A stretch of 64,000 bases of DNA from Catellatospora sp. TT07R-123 (GCF_018327705.1 NZ_BNEM01000002.1:3534001-3598000); one strand, 5' to 3'; positions 18,047 through 27,395 are shown, counted from the first letter of the stretch. Made by a program: numbers and translations. Notes: generated by a model not told the origin, from the sequence alone.

Positions 18047-20242
18047 TCAGCCCTTCTGGAGGTACTCGGCGCGGTCGGCGTCGACCAGGCGCGCCACCTG
18101 CTCGGCCAGCAGCGGATGCGCCGCCAGGTCCGGGTCGTCGGCCAGCAGTTGCTCGGCCTCGGCGCGCGCCTCGCCGATCAGGTCGCGGTCGCGCAGCAGC
18201 GACAGCAGCCGCAGGTGCGAGCGCCGCCCCGACTGCGCCGCCCCGAGCACGTCGCCCTCGCGCCGCTGCTCCAGGTCCAGCTCGGCCAGGCGGAAGCCGT
18301 CCAGGGTGGAGGCGACCGCGTCCAGCCGCTCGCGCGCGGGGGTGCCCTCGACCGCCTCGGTGACCAGCAGGCACAGGCCCGCCGCCGTGCCCCGGCCGAC
18401 CCGGCCGCGCAGCTGGTGCAGCTGCGACACCCCGAACCGGTCGGCGTCGAGGATCACCATCGCGGTCGCGTTCGGCACGTCCACGCCGACCTCGATCACG
18501 GTCGTGGCGACCAGGACGTCGAGCTGCCCGGCCGCGTACGACCGCATCACCGCGTCCTTCTCGTCGGCGGGCAGGCGGCCGTGCAGCACCCCGATGCGCA
18601 GGCCGCGCAGCGGCCCCTCGGCCAGCAGCGGGGCCACGTCCAGCACCGCGACCGGTGGCCGCCTGTCGTCCTCCTCGGCGCCCTCGACCGGCTCGACCTC
18701 GTCCTCGGTGCCGTTGTCACCGATGCGCGGGCAGACGACGTACGCCTGGTGGCCCCGCTGGACCTCCTCGACCACACGGCGCCAGGCCCGCTCCAGGAAC
18801 GCGGGCTTCTCCGCCACCGGCACCACGTGCGAGGCGATCGGCGAGCGGCCGCCCGGCAGCTGCGACAGGCTGGACACCTCCAGATCGCCGTAGACGGTCA
18901 TCGCGACCGTGCGCGGGATCGGCGTCGCGGTCATGACCAGCACGTGCGGCGGCTGCTCGGCCTTGGCCCGCAGCGCGTCGCGCTGCTCGACGCCGAACCG
19001 GTGCTGCTCGTCGACGACGACCAGGCCCAGGTCGGCGAAGTCGACTCCCTCGTACAGCAGCGCGTGTGTGCCCACGACCAGCCCGGCCGAACCGTCGGCG
19101 AGCTTGGCCAGGGCCTTGCGCCGCGCCGCCGCGCCCTGCGAGCCGGTCACCAGCACGATCTGGGTGCCGTCGGGGTCGCCGTCGAGCTCGTCGGCGCGGC
19201 CCTGGGGACCGAGCAGGCGGCCGATGCCCCGGTGGTGCTGGGTGGCGAGCACCTCGGTCGGCGCCAGCAGCGCCGCCTGCCCGCCCGCGTCCACGACCTG
19301 GAGCATCGCCCGCAGCGCGACCAGCGTCTTGCCCGCGCCCACCTCGCCCTGCAGCAGCCGGTGCATCGGGTGCGGCCGGGCCAGGTCCGCGGCGATCTCC
19401 TCGCCGACCGCGAGCTGCCCGTCGGTGAGCGTGAACGGCAGCGACGCGTCGAAGCCGGACAGCAGCCCGCCCTCGCGCGGGGGCCGCGGCACGGCGGGCC
19501 ACGCGGCGGCCTGCTGCTTGCGCCGCACCAGCGTCAGCTGTACGGCGAACGCCTCGTCCCACGCCAGCCGCCGCCGCGCGATGTACAGCAGCTCCTTGGA
19601 GCTCGGCCGGTGGATCTCGCGCAGCGCCGTGGCCAGGTCGAGCAGCTTGCGCCCGGCGCGCAGCCCGGACGGCAGCGGATCGGCGGGCAGCTCGACCGTG
19701 TCCAGCACCACCCGCACGCACCGGGCCAGCACCCAGGTCGGCACCGCCGCCGCGGCCGGATACACCGGGATCAGCGCCCCGGCGAACTCCTCCACCTCGG
19801 CGGCCACCTCGCCGCCCTCGGCCCCGGCGTCGAGCAGCACGTACTCCGGGCTGTTGAGCTGGCGGCGGCCGCGGAACTCGCCGACCTTGCCCGCGAACAG
19901 GCCCCAGAGGCCCGCGCGCAGCTCCCGCTCGCGCCACGCCTGCTGGAAGAACGTCAGGATGAGCTGGCCGCCGGAGCCGTCGCCGACGACGACCTCCAGC
20001 ATGCTGCCGCGGCGCTGGCGCATCGGGCGGGTCGTGGTGCGCAGCACCTGCGCGAGCACGGTGACCTGCTCGCCGATCTCCAGCGAGCGCATGTCGGTGT
20101 GCTCGCCGCGCTCGTCGTACCGGCGCGGGAAGTGGAACAGCAGGTCACCGGCGGTGTACAGGTCCAGGTGCGTGGCCAGGGCCTTGGCGGTCTTCTCCCC
20201 GACCAGCTTCTTCAGCGGGGTCTCGACGTCGGCGTCGCCCAT
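18047..20242 (-). CDS. recG: ATP-dependent DNA helicase RecG
   Basis: The product is 731 residues. The wedge/OB domain lies at about residues 55-150. Helicase motif I GEVGAGKT is at 299-306, motif II DEQH at 411-414, TATPIPRT follows, and the C-terminal helicase block contains QLHQLRGRVGRG. It remodels stalled forks and Holliday junctions. The ATG at 20242 overlaps the stop of the DAK2 gene (TGATG), so it is coupled to it. The long open frame that continues upstream on this strand is the DAK2 gene's other frame and is not coding. Confidence 0.97.
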   Translation of the reverse strand: MGDADVETPLKKLVGEKTAKALATHLDLYTAGDLLFHFPRRYDERGEHTDMRSLEIGEQVTVLAQVLRTTTRPMRQRRGSMLEVVVGDGSGGQLILTFFQQAWRERELRAGLWGLFAGKVGEFRGRRQLNSPEYVLLDAGAEGGEVAAEVEEFAGALIPVYPAAAAVPTWVLARCVRVVLDTVELPADPLPSGLRAGRKLLDLATALREIHRPSSKELLYIARRRLAWDEAFAVQLTLVRRKQQAAAWPAVPRPPREGGLLSGFDASLPFTLTDGQLAVGEEIAADLARPHPMHRLLQGEVGAGKTLVALRAMLQVVDAGGQAALLAPTEVLATQHHRGIGRLLGPQGRADELDGDPDGTQIVLVTGSQGAAARRKALAKLADGSAGLVVGTHALLYEGVDFADLGLVVVDEQHRFGVEQRDALRAKAEQPPHVLVMTATPIPRTVAMTVYGDLEVSSLSQLPGGRSPIASHVVPVAEKPAFLERAWRRVVEEVQRGHQAYVVCPRIGDNGTEDEVEPVEGAEEDDRRPPVAVLDVAPLLAEGPLRGLRIGVLHGRLPADEKDAVMRSYAAGQLDVLVATTVIEVGVDVPNATAMVILDADRFGVSQLHQLRGRVGRGTAAGLCLLVTEAVEGTPARERLDAVASTLDGFRLAELDLEQRREGDVLGAAQSGRRSHLRLLSLLRDRDLIGEARAEAEQLLADDPDLAAHPLLAEQVARLVDADRAEYLQKG

Positions 20243-21840
20243 CACTCCACCCCCACCAGCAGCGGGTAGTGCGGCTGGCCGCCGTCGTACGCGTGGATCT
20301 CCACGAACGGCCAGCGGGCCGCGACGTGCGCGTTCAGCGCGGGCACCAGCTCCTGCGGCGCCTGCGCCCCGACGATCAGGGTGACCAGCTCGCCGCCGCT
20401 GGCCAGCATCCGGTCCAGCAGCTCCACGCAGACCGTGCGCAGGTCGTCGCCGATCAGGTTGACCTCGCCCTCGATGAGCGCGATCACGTCGCCGGGGCGG
20501 CAGCGCCCCGCCACCGTCAGCGCCTCCCTGCTGGCCCAGGTCACCTCGGCCGAGCGGCAGGCACCGGCGGCCTCCGCCATCGCGATCACGTCGTCCTCGA
20601 ACCGGCGGGAGGAGTCGCGCACCGCCAGGGCGGCCAGCGCCTGCACCGGCGAGCGCGTCGGGATCACCCGGACCTTGACCCCCTCGCCGAACGCCTCGTC
20701 GGCGGCGGCCTGGGCCACCGCGCGCAGGTTGCCGTCGGTCGGCACCACCGCGACCCGGCCCGCGCCCGTGGCGAGGATCGCGTCCAGCACCTCGGCCGTG
20801 GACGGGTTCGCCGGGACCGCGACCGCGCCCTCGGCGGTCAGCAGGTCCTCGATGCCCTCCCCCGCCGCGGTGACCACGACCGCGCGGGCGGTCGGGTCCG
20901 GGCGGCGCGGCGCGTGCTCTGCGGTCGGGCTTGTCAGGTGCGTGATCTGGATCTGGTACGGCCGCCCGGCGGCCAGCCCCGTCTCCACCGCCGCGCCGGC
21001 GTCGTCGACGTGCACGTGCACCCGCCACGTCGCCGGGCCGCCCACCACCACCAGCGAGTCCCCGAGGCGGTCCAGCGCCTCGCGCAGCTCGGCGATCTCC
21101 CCCGCCCCGGTGTCGATCAGGAACTGCACCTCGTAGGCCGGGCCGCGGTATGCCGGGCGCGCGTGCGCGCCGTGATCGTGCCCGCTGTGTTCCTCGTCAT
21201 CGGTGACAGTCGCCACCACGCCGGGCGCCTGGCTCTCGTCGTGCTCGCCGGTCAGCGCCTCCAGCATCGCCTCCAGCAGCAGGACCAGCCCGTGCCCGCC
21301 CGCGTCGACCACCCCGGCCGTCGCCAGCACCGGCAGCTGCTCCGGCGTACGCGCCAGCGCCCGCCGGGCCTCCCCCACCGCCTCGCGCACCGCGGTCACG
21401 CAGTCGTCGGTCCGGCAGCCCGCGGCCGCCTTCGCCGCGTCGCGGGCCACGGTGAGGATGGTGCCCTCCACCGGCCGCGCCACCGCCGCGTACGCCGACG
21501 TCGCGGCCGCGTCCAGGGCCGGGACCAGGCCGTCGTCGTCGACGCGGTCGGCCAGGCCGGACAGCCACTGCGCGGTGATCACCCCGGAGTTGCCGCGCGC
21601 GCCCAGCAGCGCCCCGCGCGCCATCGCCCGCAGCACCGAGCCCGGCGTCGGGTCCTCGGTGAGCACGTCGACCTGCGCCTGGTGCGCGGCGGTCAACGTC
21701 AGCAGCAGATTGGTCCCGGTGTCGCCGTCGGGCACCGGGTAGACGTTGAGCTGGTTGAGCGCGTGTTCCTGCCGGCCGACGACGGCCACGGCGAGCGAAC
21801 TCCAGCGCCGCACCGCGGCGACGTCGAGGACCTCCAGCAC
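20242..21840 (-). CDS. DAK2-domain protein (FakA/YloV-like kinase subunit)
   Basis: The product is 532 residues. The N-terminal DhaL/DAK2 domain (about 1-200) has YPVPDGDTGTNLL, GARGNSGVI and VDAGGHGLVLLLEAM, the ATP and magnesium binding signatures. A His-rich linker (HSGHDHGAHA) follows at about residue 220. The C-terminal half matches the YloV/FakA family and ends in QPHYPLLVGVE. In Firmicutes FakA phosphorylates fatty acids bound to a DegV-type FakB; no degV-like gene is in this window. The position beside recG is conserved in actinobacteria, so a housekeeping role is likely. The start is an ATG (MLEVLDVAAVRRW). Fatty acid kinase activity is inferred from the family only. Confidence 0.88.
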   Translation of the reverse strand: MLEVLDVAAVRRWSSLAVAVVGRQEHALNQLNVYPVPDGDTGTNLLLTLTAAHQAQVDVLTEDPTPGSVLRAMARGALLGARGNSGVITAQWLSGLADRVDDDGLVPALDAAATSAYAAVARPVEGTILTVARDAAKAAAGCRTDDCVTAVREAVGEARRALARTPEQLPVLATAGVVDAGGHGLVLLLEAMLEALTGEHDESQAPGVVATVTDDEEHSGHDHGAHARPAYRGPAYEVQFLIDTGAGEIAELREALDRLGDSLVVVGGPATWRVHVHVDDAGAAVETGLAAGRPYQIQITHLTSPTAEHAPRRPDPTARAVVVTAAGEGIEDLLTAEGAVAVPANPSTAEVLDAILATGAGRVAVVPTDGNLRAVAQAAADEAFGEGVKVRVIPTRSPVQALAALAVRDSSRRFEDDVIAMAEAAGACRSAEVTWASREALTVAGRCRPGDVIALIEGEVNLIGDDLRTVCVELLDRMLASGGELVTLIVGAQAPQELVPALNAHVAARWPFVEIHAYDGGQPHYPLLVGVE

Positions 21841-22058
21841 GGGGCCAGCCTAACGGGGGCGCACCCTGTTCTCACGCTCGGCGCCGCGAGACGGTAGAGT
21901 GATGTGCAGCCCGATCGTGCGCCGTCACCTAGAGGAACGGCACCCCGGGCTCGTTCCCCGATTGGGCATCCGAGGAGCCGGTCAGCTACCCTGGTCAGGT
22001 TCCCGGCACAATGACGCTGCGGTCGGGTTGTTGATCTAGACGAACTCAGGAGATTCCC

Positions 22059-22250
22059 GTGGCTAGCGTGTGCGACGTCTGTGGCAAGGGGCCGGGTTTC
22101 GGCCACAACGTTTCCCACTCGCACCGGCGGACCAACCGTCGCTGGAACCCGAACATCCAGTCGGTGCGCACCCCCGCCGGTGGCGGCAACACCCGTAAGG
22201 TGCAGGTCTGCACCTCGTGCCTGAAGGCCGGCAAGGTCACCCGCGCCTGA
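22059..22250 (+). CDS. rpmB: 50S ribosomal protein L28 (bL28), zinc-binding form
   Basis: The product is 63 residues from a GTG with AGGAG about six bases upstream. It starts [29 protein letters not shown] and has a second CTSC at the end, so the two CxxC pairs are those of the zinc-binding L28 form. It is divergent from the DAK2 gene and followed by its own terminator. Confidence 0.97.
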   Translation: MASVCDVCGKGPGFGHNVSHSHRRTNRRWNPNIQSVRTPAGGGNTRKVQVCTSCLKAGKVTRA

Positions 22251-22263
22251 CGCGAGACTTCCC

Positions 22264-22293
22264 AAGGCCGCCGAGCTCCGGCTCGGCGGCCTT
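22264..22293 (+). terminator. Rho-independent terminator of rpmB
   Basis: Arms AAGGCCGCCGAGC and GCTCGGCGGCCTT form a 13-base-pair stem with a TCCG loop, followed by TT. It begins 14 bases after the rpmB stop. Confidence 0.93.
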
Positions 22294-22390
22294 TTGCCGT
22301 ACCCCCGAAACCTGACCCACCCGGTCGGCGCCGCCCCACCCAGCCCGCGACCCCACACCACCTCGGGCCGGGCCGGGCCGGCCTGGGTCT

Positions 22391-22463
22391 TTTCATAAAC
22401 GTTGGCCTATCTCATCGAGTTCGATCTCTTCCGAGTCGATGAGATAGGCCAACGTTTATGAAA
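22391..22463. repeat. Family A palindromic repeat, copy 1
   Basis: A perfect 28-base-pair inverted repeat with a 17-base loop. The arm reads TTTCATAAACGTTGGCCTAT, then CTCATCGA. It lies between the end of rpmB and the end of the acetyltransferase gene, which converge. The outer half is shared with three more copies (25035, 27306, 50115); the inner half, CTCATCGA/TCGATGAG, is not. It could act as a bidirectional transcription terminator or be a small mobile palindromic element. Confidence 0.9.
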
Positions 22464-22528
22464 GGCGCGAGATGGAAGCGCGAGGTGGTCGGCCGGCGGG
22501 AGCGTAAGCCGTCCGGTGCCGGAATAGG

Positions 22529-22993
22529 TCAGAGGTCGCGGCCGAAGCTGCGGCAGCCGGGCTCGTCGCGGTAGTGGCCGAAGTTCTCGATCAGCTGGTA
22601 CCCGATCGCCTGGTACATGGCGATCGCCTCCGGCTGGGCGGTGCCCGTCTCCAGGATGGCCCGCGCCCGGCCGTGCGCCCGCGCGTCGGCCTCGACGACC
22701 GCCATGATCCGCCGACCGACGCCCTGGCCGCGCACTACCGGCGCCGTATACACGCGCTTGATCTCGGCGACGTCCTCGGTCTCGTTCCAGCTGCGCCAGC
22801 CGCCGCAGCCCACCGGCGCCCCCTCGTGGTACGCGATGAAGAACCCGCCGTCCGGCGGGTCGAACTCCACGGCGTCGATCGGGGTGGCGTCACCCCCGCC
22901 GTACCGCTCGGTGAGGTCCGCCATCAGCTCGGCGATCAACTTGCGCGCGACCGGCGCCCCGAAGCGCGTCGGCCGGATCTCGATCTCGGTCAC
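22529..22993 (-). CDS. GNAT-family N-acetyltransferase
   Basis: The product is 154 residues with one GNAT domain. GCGGWRSWN and AEIKRVYTAP form the central sheet, VVRGQGVGRRIM is the acetyl-CoA binding loop (R/Q-x-x-G-x-G/A), and LETGTAQPEAIAMYQAIGYQ is the C-terminal motif B region. It starts at a GTG. It resembles small free-standing acetyltransferases of unknown substrate; the NFGHYRDEPGCRSF tail is typical of that subgroup. Its neighbours do not suggest a role. Confidence 0.88.
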   Translation of the reverse strand: MTEIEIRPTRFGAPVARKLIAELMADLTERYGGGDATPIDAVEFDPPDGGFFIAYHEGAPVGCGGWRSWNETEDVAEIKRVYTAPVVRGQGVGRRIMAVVEADARAHGRARAILETGTAQPEAIAMYQAIGYQLIENFGHYRDEPGCRSFGRDL

Positions 22994-23166
22994 GCGCCAG
23001 AGAATACGGACTTCCGCGCATTGGCACCACTTGTCCGTTAGGTAACCGGCCCACTACTCGCCGGTACCTTACCGACGCCGAGTTGATCACGGCGCCGGGG
23101 TGCAGACACACCGTCGAGCACGCCCATAAGTTCATGATCGACGCGGCCGGACGGGGCGGGGCGGGG

Positions 23167-24108
23167 TCAGGCGCGGAAGTGGTCCCAGCCCTTCGGGCCG
23201 TACCAGGGGCGGGAGTCGACGGTGACGGTGGTGCCGTGGACGACCTCGCCGACCGGGTGCCAGCCGTCGGGCAGGGGGATGCCGGGCGGGAAGGTGGCGG
23301 CGAGGGCATGGTCGTCACCGCCGGCCAGCAGCCACTGGTACGGGTCGACGCCCAGCGCCAGCGCCGCGTCGCGCATCTGCTCCGGCACCGCGAACGCCGA
23401 CCGGTGCAGGTTGATGCCGACCTTGCTGGCCTGCGCGATGTGGCCCAGGTCCGCGATCAGCCCGTCCGAGATGTCGATCATCGAGGTGGCCCCGGCCCGG
23501 CCCGCCGCCGGTCCCGCCGTGTACGGCACGATGGGCCGCCGATACGCCTCCACCAGCAGCTTCGGCGTACGGAAGCCGCGCGACAGCACCGTGTACCCGG
23601 CGGCGGCGTACCCGACCCGGCCCGCCAGCGCCACCACGTCGCCCTCGACCGCCCCCGACCGCAGCACCGGCGCCAGCCCGTGCAGGTCGCCCAGGGCCGT
23701 CACCGCGATCGTCAGGGTGGGGCTGGCCGTCATGTCACCACCGACGACGCTCGCACCGACCAGCGCCGCCTCGGCGGCCAGCCCGTCGGCGAGCTGCTCG
23801 GCCCAGGCCACGTCCAGGTCGGGCGGGGCGCAGAGGCCCACCAGCAGCGCCGTCGCGGTGGCGCCCATCGCCGCGATGTCGGCCAGGTTCGCCGCCGCCG
23901 CCCGACGGCCGATGTCCTCCGCGTCTGCCCAGTCGCGCCGGAAGTGGCGCCCCTCGACGAGGACGTCGGTCGAGGCGACCACGCGACCGTCCGATGCGAT
24001 CACGAGCGCGGCGTCGTCGCCCGGACCGAGCAGGGTGGCCGGGCCCCTGCCGAGCCGGGCCACCACCCGCTCGATCAGCCCGAACTCACCCGTACGCGCG
24101 ACGCTCAT
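23167..24108 (-). CDS. thiL: Thiamine-monophosphate kinase
   Basis: The product is 313 residues. GEFGLIERV at the start, LGPGDDAAL, STDVLVEGRHF, ANLADIAAMGA, GGDMTAS and MIDISDGLIADLGHIA are the ThiL landmarks that bind magnesium and ATP. It phosphorylates thiamine phosphate to the pyrophosphate cofactor. It lies between rpmB and the DUF3515/ddl block as in mycobacteria, but the ung gene I would expect beside it in M. tuberculosis is absent. It is divergent from the Lrp-like gene, with 92 bases between. Confidence 0.96.
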   Translation of the reverse strand: MSVARTGEFGLIERVVARLGRGPATLLGPGDDAALVIASDGRVVASTDVLVEGRHFRRDWADAEDIGRRAAAANLADIAAMGATATALLVGLCAPPDLDVAWAEQLADGLAAEAALVGASVVGGDMTASPTLTIAVTALGDLHGLAPVLRSGAVEGDVVALAGRVGYAAAGYTVLSRGFRTPKLLVEAYRRPIVPYTAGPAAGRAGATSMIDISDGLIADLGHIAQASKVGINLHRSAFAVPEQMRDAALALGVDPYQWLLAGGDDHALAATFPPGIPLPDGWHPVGEVVHGTTVTVDSRPWYGPKGWDHFRA

Positions 24109-24200
24109 AGCACCTCTTTTCGCTTGTGGCGCGCCTCCTGCCGCTGTCCGCAGACCACCCGTGAGGTAGTTTCACAGCGGTACGCACAAAGGAGTCGTCC

Positions 24201-24434
24201 GTGGTTCACGCTTATATCCTGATCCAGACGTCGGTCGGCAAGTCGGTCGACGTCTCCGCTGCCATCGGCGACATCCAGGGTGTCACCCGGGTCGACGCGG
24301 TCACCGGGCCGTACGACGTGATCGCCATGGTGCAGGCGCACACCGTCGACGAACTCGGCAAACTCGTACTGTCACAGATCCAGCTGATCCCGAACATCAC
24401 CCGTACGCTGACGTGCCCGATCATCCACCTATGA
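24201..24434 (+). CDS. Stand-alone Lrp/AsnC ligand-binding (RAM) domain protein
   Basis: The product is 77 residues and consists only of the RAM domain; there is no helix-turn-helix. The visible pattern is AYILIQTSVGKSVDVSAAI, then GVTRVDAVTGPYDVIAMVQ, then the NITRTLTCPIIHL ending. Such proteins form decamers that bind amino acids and may modulate full-length Lrp regulators. The start is a GTG with AAAGGAG upstream. The stop overlaps the start of the DUF3515 gene (ATGA), so the two are coupled. Confidence 0.92.
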   Translation: MVHAYILIQTSVGKSVDVSAAIGDIQGVTRVDAVTGPYDVIAMVQAHTVDELGKLVLSQIQLIPNITRTLTCPIIHL

Positions 24435-25003
24435 GTAACGATCAGGCGACACGTCCGGCCGACCGCTCCGCCAAGCTCCTCGCGGCAGCGATCGCCGTGC
24501 CCGTGGCACTGGCCGCCGGGTACGCCTTCTTCCAGGTCATGCGCCCGGCCGACGCCCCCGCGGCGGCCCCGAAGCCCAGCGTCGGCACCTCCGCCAGCCC
24601 GCAGGTCATGCCGACCGCGCCCGTGGTGATGGCCACCCCCGTCCTCGGCGACCGCCAGGCCACCGTGTGCCGCGCCCTGCTGTCGCAACTGCCCGAGCAG
24701 GTCGGCGGCCTGCCCCGCCGCCAGGTCTCCGGCGGCTTCGAGCAGAACGCCGCCTGGGGCGACCCGGCCCTGATGCTGACCTGCGGTGGCACGACGCCCA
24801 CCTTCCCGCCGACCGACGACGTGTACAAGCTGGACGGCGTCTGCTGGCACGAGTCCGCCGGCACCTTGACCACGGTCGACCGTGAGGTCCCCGTCTCCGT
24901 CACGGTCCCGGCCGGCCGGCCGGCCGAGCTGATCATCGAGTTCTCGAAGACCCTGATCGAGACGGTCCCGTCGGCGGCGACCATGCCCACCGGCTGCCGC
25001 TGA
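24431..25003 (+). CDS. DUF3515 family membrane-anchored protein
   Basis: The product is 190 residues. The cytoplasmic N-terminus is short, one transmembrane helix spans about residues 15-37, a Pro/Ala-rich linker follows, then an extracytoplasmic domain of about 115 residues containing four Cys (in VCRAL, LTCGG, GVCWH and TGCR). This matches DUF3515, found in actinobacteria next to ddl and thiL. Function is unknown. The neighbouring D-Ala-D-Ala ligase hints at envelope biology, which is inference. The start overlaps the preceding gene. Confidence 0.87.
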   Translation: MSNDQATRPADRSAKLLAAAIAVPVALAAGYAFFQVMRPADAPAAAPKPSVGTSASPQVMPTAPVVMATPVLGDRQATVCRALLSQLPEQVGGLPRRQVSGGFEQNAAWGDPALMLTCGGTTPTFPPTDDVYKLDGVCWHESAGTLTTVDREVPVSVTVPAGRPAELIIEFSKTLIETVPSAATMPTGCR

Positions 25004-25034
25004 GTCGGGCCGCACCGCCAACCGCCCGCCTTTT

Positions 25035-25101
25035 CATTGACGCTGGCCTATCTAGAGGACGAATTCGTCAAAGTCGTCCTCTAGATAGGCCAGCGTCAAT
25101 G
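25035..25101. repeat. Family A palindromic repeat, copy 2
   Basis: A perfect 27-base-pair inverted repeat with a 13-base loop. The outer arm is CATTGACGCTGGCCTATCT, the inner arm AGAGGACG pairing with CGTCCTCT. The inner sequence differs completely from copy 1 yet is fully complementary. It lies between the convergent DUF3515 and ddl genes. Confidence 0.9.
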
Positions 25102-25154
25102 CTTAGTGGCTGCTCGCAGCCCCCGGTACGTGACCCGGGCCGACCGGGCGCGCG

Positions 25155-26264
25155 TCAGTGGAGACCGGTCCCCCGGTGCAGCGCGGTACGGATCAGCCGC
25201 GACACCAGCTTCGGGTAGTCCAGCCCGCTGGCTGCCCACATACGCGGGAACATGCTCGTCGACGTGAACCCCGGCATGGTGTTGATCTCGTTGAGGTACA
25301 CCTCGCCGTCATCCGTGACGAAGAAGTCGACCCGCCCCAGCCCGGCGCAGTCCAGCGCCGTGAAGGTCCGCACCGCCAGCTCCCGCACCCGCGCCGCCAG
25401 CTCGGGCGACAGGTTCGCGGGCAGGTCGTACTCGCAGTCGTCGCCGAGGTACTTGGCCTCGAAGTCGTAGAACTCGTGCCCGCCCGCGACCACCCGGATC
25501 TCGGCCAGCACGGACGCCTCGGGCTGGCCGCCGGCCTCGCCCTCCAGCACGCCGCACTCCACCTCGCGGCCCACGATCGCGGCCTCGACCAGCACCTTCG
25601 GGTCGATCGCGCGCGCCTTGGCCAGCGCCGCGTCGAACTCGTCCCAGCTGCTGACCTTGCTGATGCCGAACGACGACCCGGCCCGCGACGGCTTCACGAA
25701 CACCGGCAGGCCGAGGCGGTCGCGGTCGGCCTGGGTGAGCTCCTGGCCGTTGCGCAGCACCGCGTACGGCCCGACTGGGATGCCCTCGGCGGCCGCGAGC
25801 TTCTTGGTGAACTCCTTGTCCATGGCGGCCGCGGAGGCGAACACGTTCGCCCCGACGTACGGGATGCCCGCCATCTCCAGCAGCCCCTGGATCGTCCCGT
25901 CCTCGCCGTACGCCCCGTGCAGGGCGGGGAAGACCACGTCGACCTCGGCCAGCGCCGCCGCGGCGCCCTCGGTCGGCTCCAGCACCACCAGGTCGTGGCT
26001 GGTCGGGTCGGCGGGCAGCACGACCGCCCGGCCGGAGGCGGCCGTGATCTCGGGCATGGCGCCGCCCTCGATCGCGAGCGGGGACTCGCCCGAGGCGAGC
26101 ACCCAGCGTCCCTCGCGGGTGATGCCGACCGGCACCGCCTCGTACTCGTCGGGGTCGAGCGCGCCCAGAATGCTGCCGGCGCTCACGCAGGAGACGCCGT
26201 GCTCGGTGCTGCGCCCGCCGAAGACGACGGCGACGCGGATCTTGCGCTGGCTGCTTTCACTCAC
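25155..26264 (-). CDS. ddl: D-alanine--D-alanine ligase
   Basis: The product is 369 residues. [16 protein letters not shown] is the Ddl N-terminal motif, [16 protein letters not shown] the next, [16 protein letters not shown] the ATP-grasp Lys loop, and GLGRVDFFV plus [17 protein letters not shown] the metal and D-Ala binding region. It joins two D-alanines for peptidoglycan. The GTG at 26264 is chosen because AGGG lies about 11 bases upstream and the product begins just before the conserved core. In the last motif the residues match vancomycin-sensitive Ddl rather than VanA-type ligases as far as I can judge. Confidence 0.96.
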   Translation of the reverse strand: MSESSQRKIRVAVVFGGRSTEHGVSCVSAGSILGALDPDEYEAVPVGITREGRWVLASGESPLAIEGGAMPEITAASGRAVVLPADPTSHDLVVLEPTEGAAAALAEVDVVFPALHGAYGEDGTIQGLLEMAGIPYVGANVFASAAAMDKEFTKKLAAAEGIPVGPYAVLRNGQELTQADRDRLGLPVFVKPSRAGSSFGISKVSSWDEFDAALAKARAIDPKVLVEAAIVGREVECGVLEGEAGGQPEASVLAEIRVVAGGHEFYDFEAKYLGDDCEYDLPANLSPELAARVRELAVRTFTALDCAGLGRVDFFVTDDGEVYLNEINTMPGFTSTSMFPRMWAASGLDYPKLVSRLIRTALHRGTGLH

Positions 26265-26346
26265 GCGGCTGACCCTACCGTGCTCTGTGATGAACCGGTG
26301 AAGAGCACGTCGTGCGGCACCCCAGGTGGCACTAGGGTCTCGCACC

Positions 26347-26868
26347 GTGACCCCTCACGCGCGCCTGCGGCGCATCCGCATCTGGCTCGTCTGCTTCATC
26401 ATCTGCCTCGTGCTGAGCGGCGCGACGGCCTTTCCGCTGCTCACCGAGGTCCGCTGGCTCGACGGGCTGCTACGCGAGCCCTGGGTGCCCGCACCGCAGG
26501 CCCTGGTCGACTTCCTCGGCCACGTCCGCGCCGGACTGGAGGCGACGGGCCGGGACTACCCCTTCCTCGCGTACGGCACGGACTGGCTGGCCTTCGCGCA
26601 CCTGGTCATCGCGGCCGCCTACTGGGGACCGCTGCGCGACCCCGTCCGCAACCTCTGGGTGATCCACTGGGGCATGTTCTGCTGCGTGGCGGTGATCCCG
26701 CTGGCGCTGATCGCGGCGCCGACCCGGGGGCTGCCGTGGTGGTGGATCCCGATCGACTGCTCGTTCGGCGTCTTCGGCATCGTCCCGCTCCTGGTCGTAC
26801 GCCGCCACATCCTCGCCCTGACCCCCCAGCCCGCCCCCACCCCACCCCCGGCCCCCACCGCCGCCTAA
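26347..26868 (+). CDS. Conserved membrane protein of unknown function
   Basis: The product is 173 residues with about four transmembrane helices, at residues 11-31, 78-95, 105-124 and 132-153. Conserved-looking blocks include [32 protein letters not shown] and [11 protein letters not shown] recall similar unnamed membrane proteins in other phyla but cannot give a name. The C-terminus is a Pro-rich tail. The GTG at 26347 has AGGG about ten bases upstream; a GTG 21 bases earlier is possible. It converges on the PLP lyase gene across a repeat-rich gap. Confidence 0.8.
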   Translation: MTPHARLRRIRIWLVCFIICLVLSGATAFPLLTEVRWLDGLLREPWVPAPQALVDFLGHVRAGLEATGRDYPFLAYGTDWLAFAHLVIAAAYWGPLRDPVRNLWVIHWGMFCCVAVIPLALIAAPTRGLPWWWIPIDCSFGVFGIVPLLVVRRHILALTPQPAPTPPPAPTAA

Positions 26869-26904
26869 CCGACCGCACCTCCACGAGCACCCCCACCCCA
26901 GGCC

Positions 26905-26963
26905 AAGTTGCCGGGCAATCGGGGCAATGAGCGGTGCTCATTGCCCCGATTGCCCGGCAACTT
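26905..26963. repeat. Family B palindromic repeat, copy 2 (perfect)
   Basis: A perfect 28-base-pair inverted repeat with only three loop bases. The arm begins AAGTTGCCGGGCAATCGGGG and continues CAATGAGC. The core TTGCCGGGCAA is shared with copies at 5108, 39357 and 51149. Confidence 0.9.
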
Positions 26964-27023
26964 CGAAGGGTGACCTGCGGCGGCGGGCGCCTGCGCGCCG
27001 AACGGCCAGCCGGGCGCGGGGCC

Positions 27024-27075
27024 GGGGCCGGGCGCGGGGCGGGGGCCGGGCGCGGGGCGGGGGCCGGGCGCGGGG
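27024..27075. repeat. GC-rich 18-base tandem repeat
   Basis: Nearly three head-to-tail copies of GGGCCGGGCGCGGGGCGG, flanked by further imperfect copies. It sits between the family B and family C elements. Confidence 0.75.
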
Positions 27076-27127
27076 GCCGGCGCGGGGCGGGACGGGCGAA
27101 GGGACTCGCGCCGGGGTTCCGCCACAA

Positions 27128-27279
27128 GATCGCTGTCTTCGGTCAAAACGTCGAGCTGAGCAGTCCGTTCTGACCGCAAGCAGCGATCATCAGCCCCTCC
27201 GCACCGAAGATCACTGTCCTCGGTCAAACCCGCCACCCTCCATCCCCTCGAAGCCGGGCTCTGACCGAAACCGCCGACT
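27128..27279. repeat. Family C inverted repeats, locus 1
   Basis: Two tandem inverted pairs. The first joins GATCGCTGTCTTCGGTCAAA (27128) to TTCTGACCGCAAGCAGCGATC (ending 27188). The second joins GATCACTGTCCTCGGTCAAA (27209) to CTCTGACCGAAACCGCCGA (ending about 27277). The same motif recurs at 39509-39714. Confidence 0.75.
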
Positions 27280-27305
27280 CCCCCGACCCACCTCACTCCC
27301 GCCGA

Positions 27306-27372
27306 CATAGACGCTGGCCTATCTCGTCGACTCCACGTAGATCACCTTCCACGTAATAGGCCAACGTCTATG
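27306..27372. repeat. Family A palindromic repeat, copy 3
   Basis: The outer arms CATAGACGCTGGCCTAT (27306-27322) and ATAGGCCAACGTCTATG (27356-27372) pair over 17 bases with one G:T-type mismatch. The interior is less symmetric and carries two direct copies of TCCACGTA. It is followed by AAAAAC on the + strand. Confidence 0.85.
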
Positions 27373-27395
27373 AAAAACGGGGCTGGGAAGCGACG

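Noticed and set aside
25155-26264. Ddl as a vancomycin-resistance (VanA-type) ligase
   Set aside because: The active-site blocks match ordinary D-Ala-D-Ala ligases and no vanH, vanX or sensor genes are adjacent.
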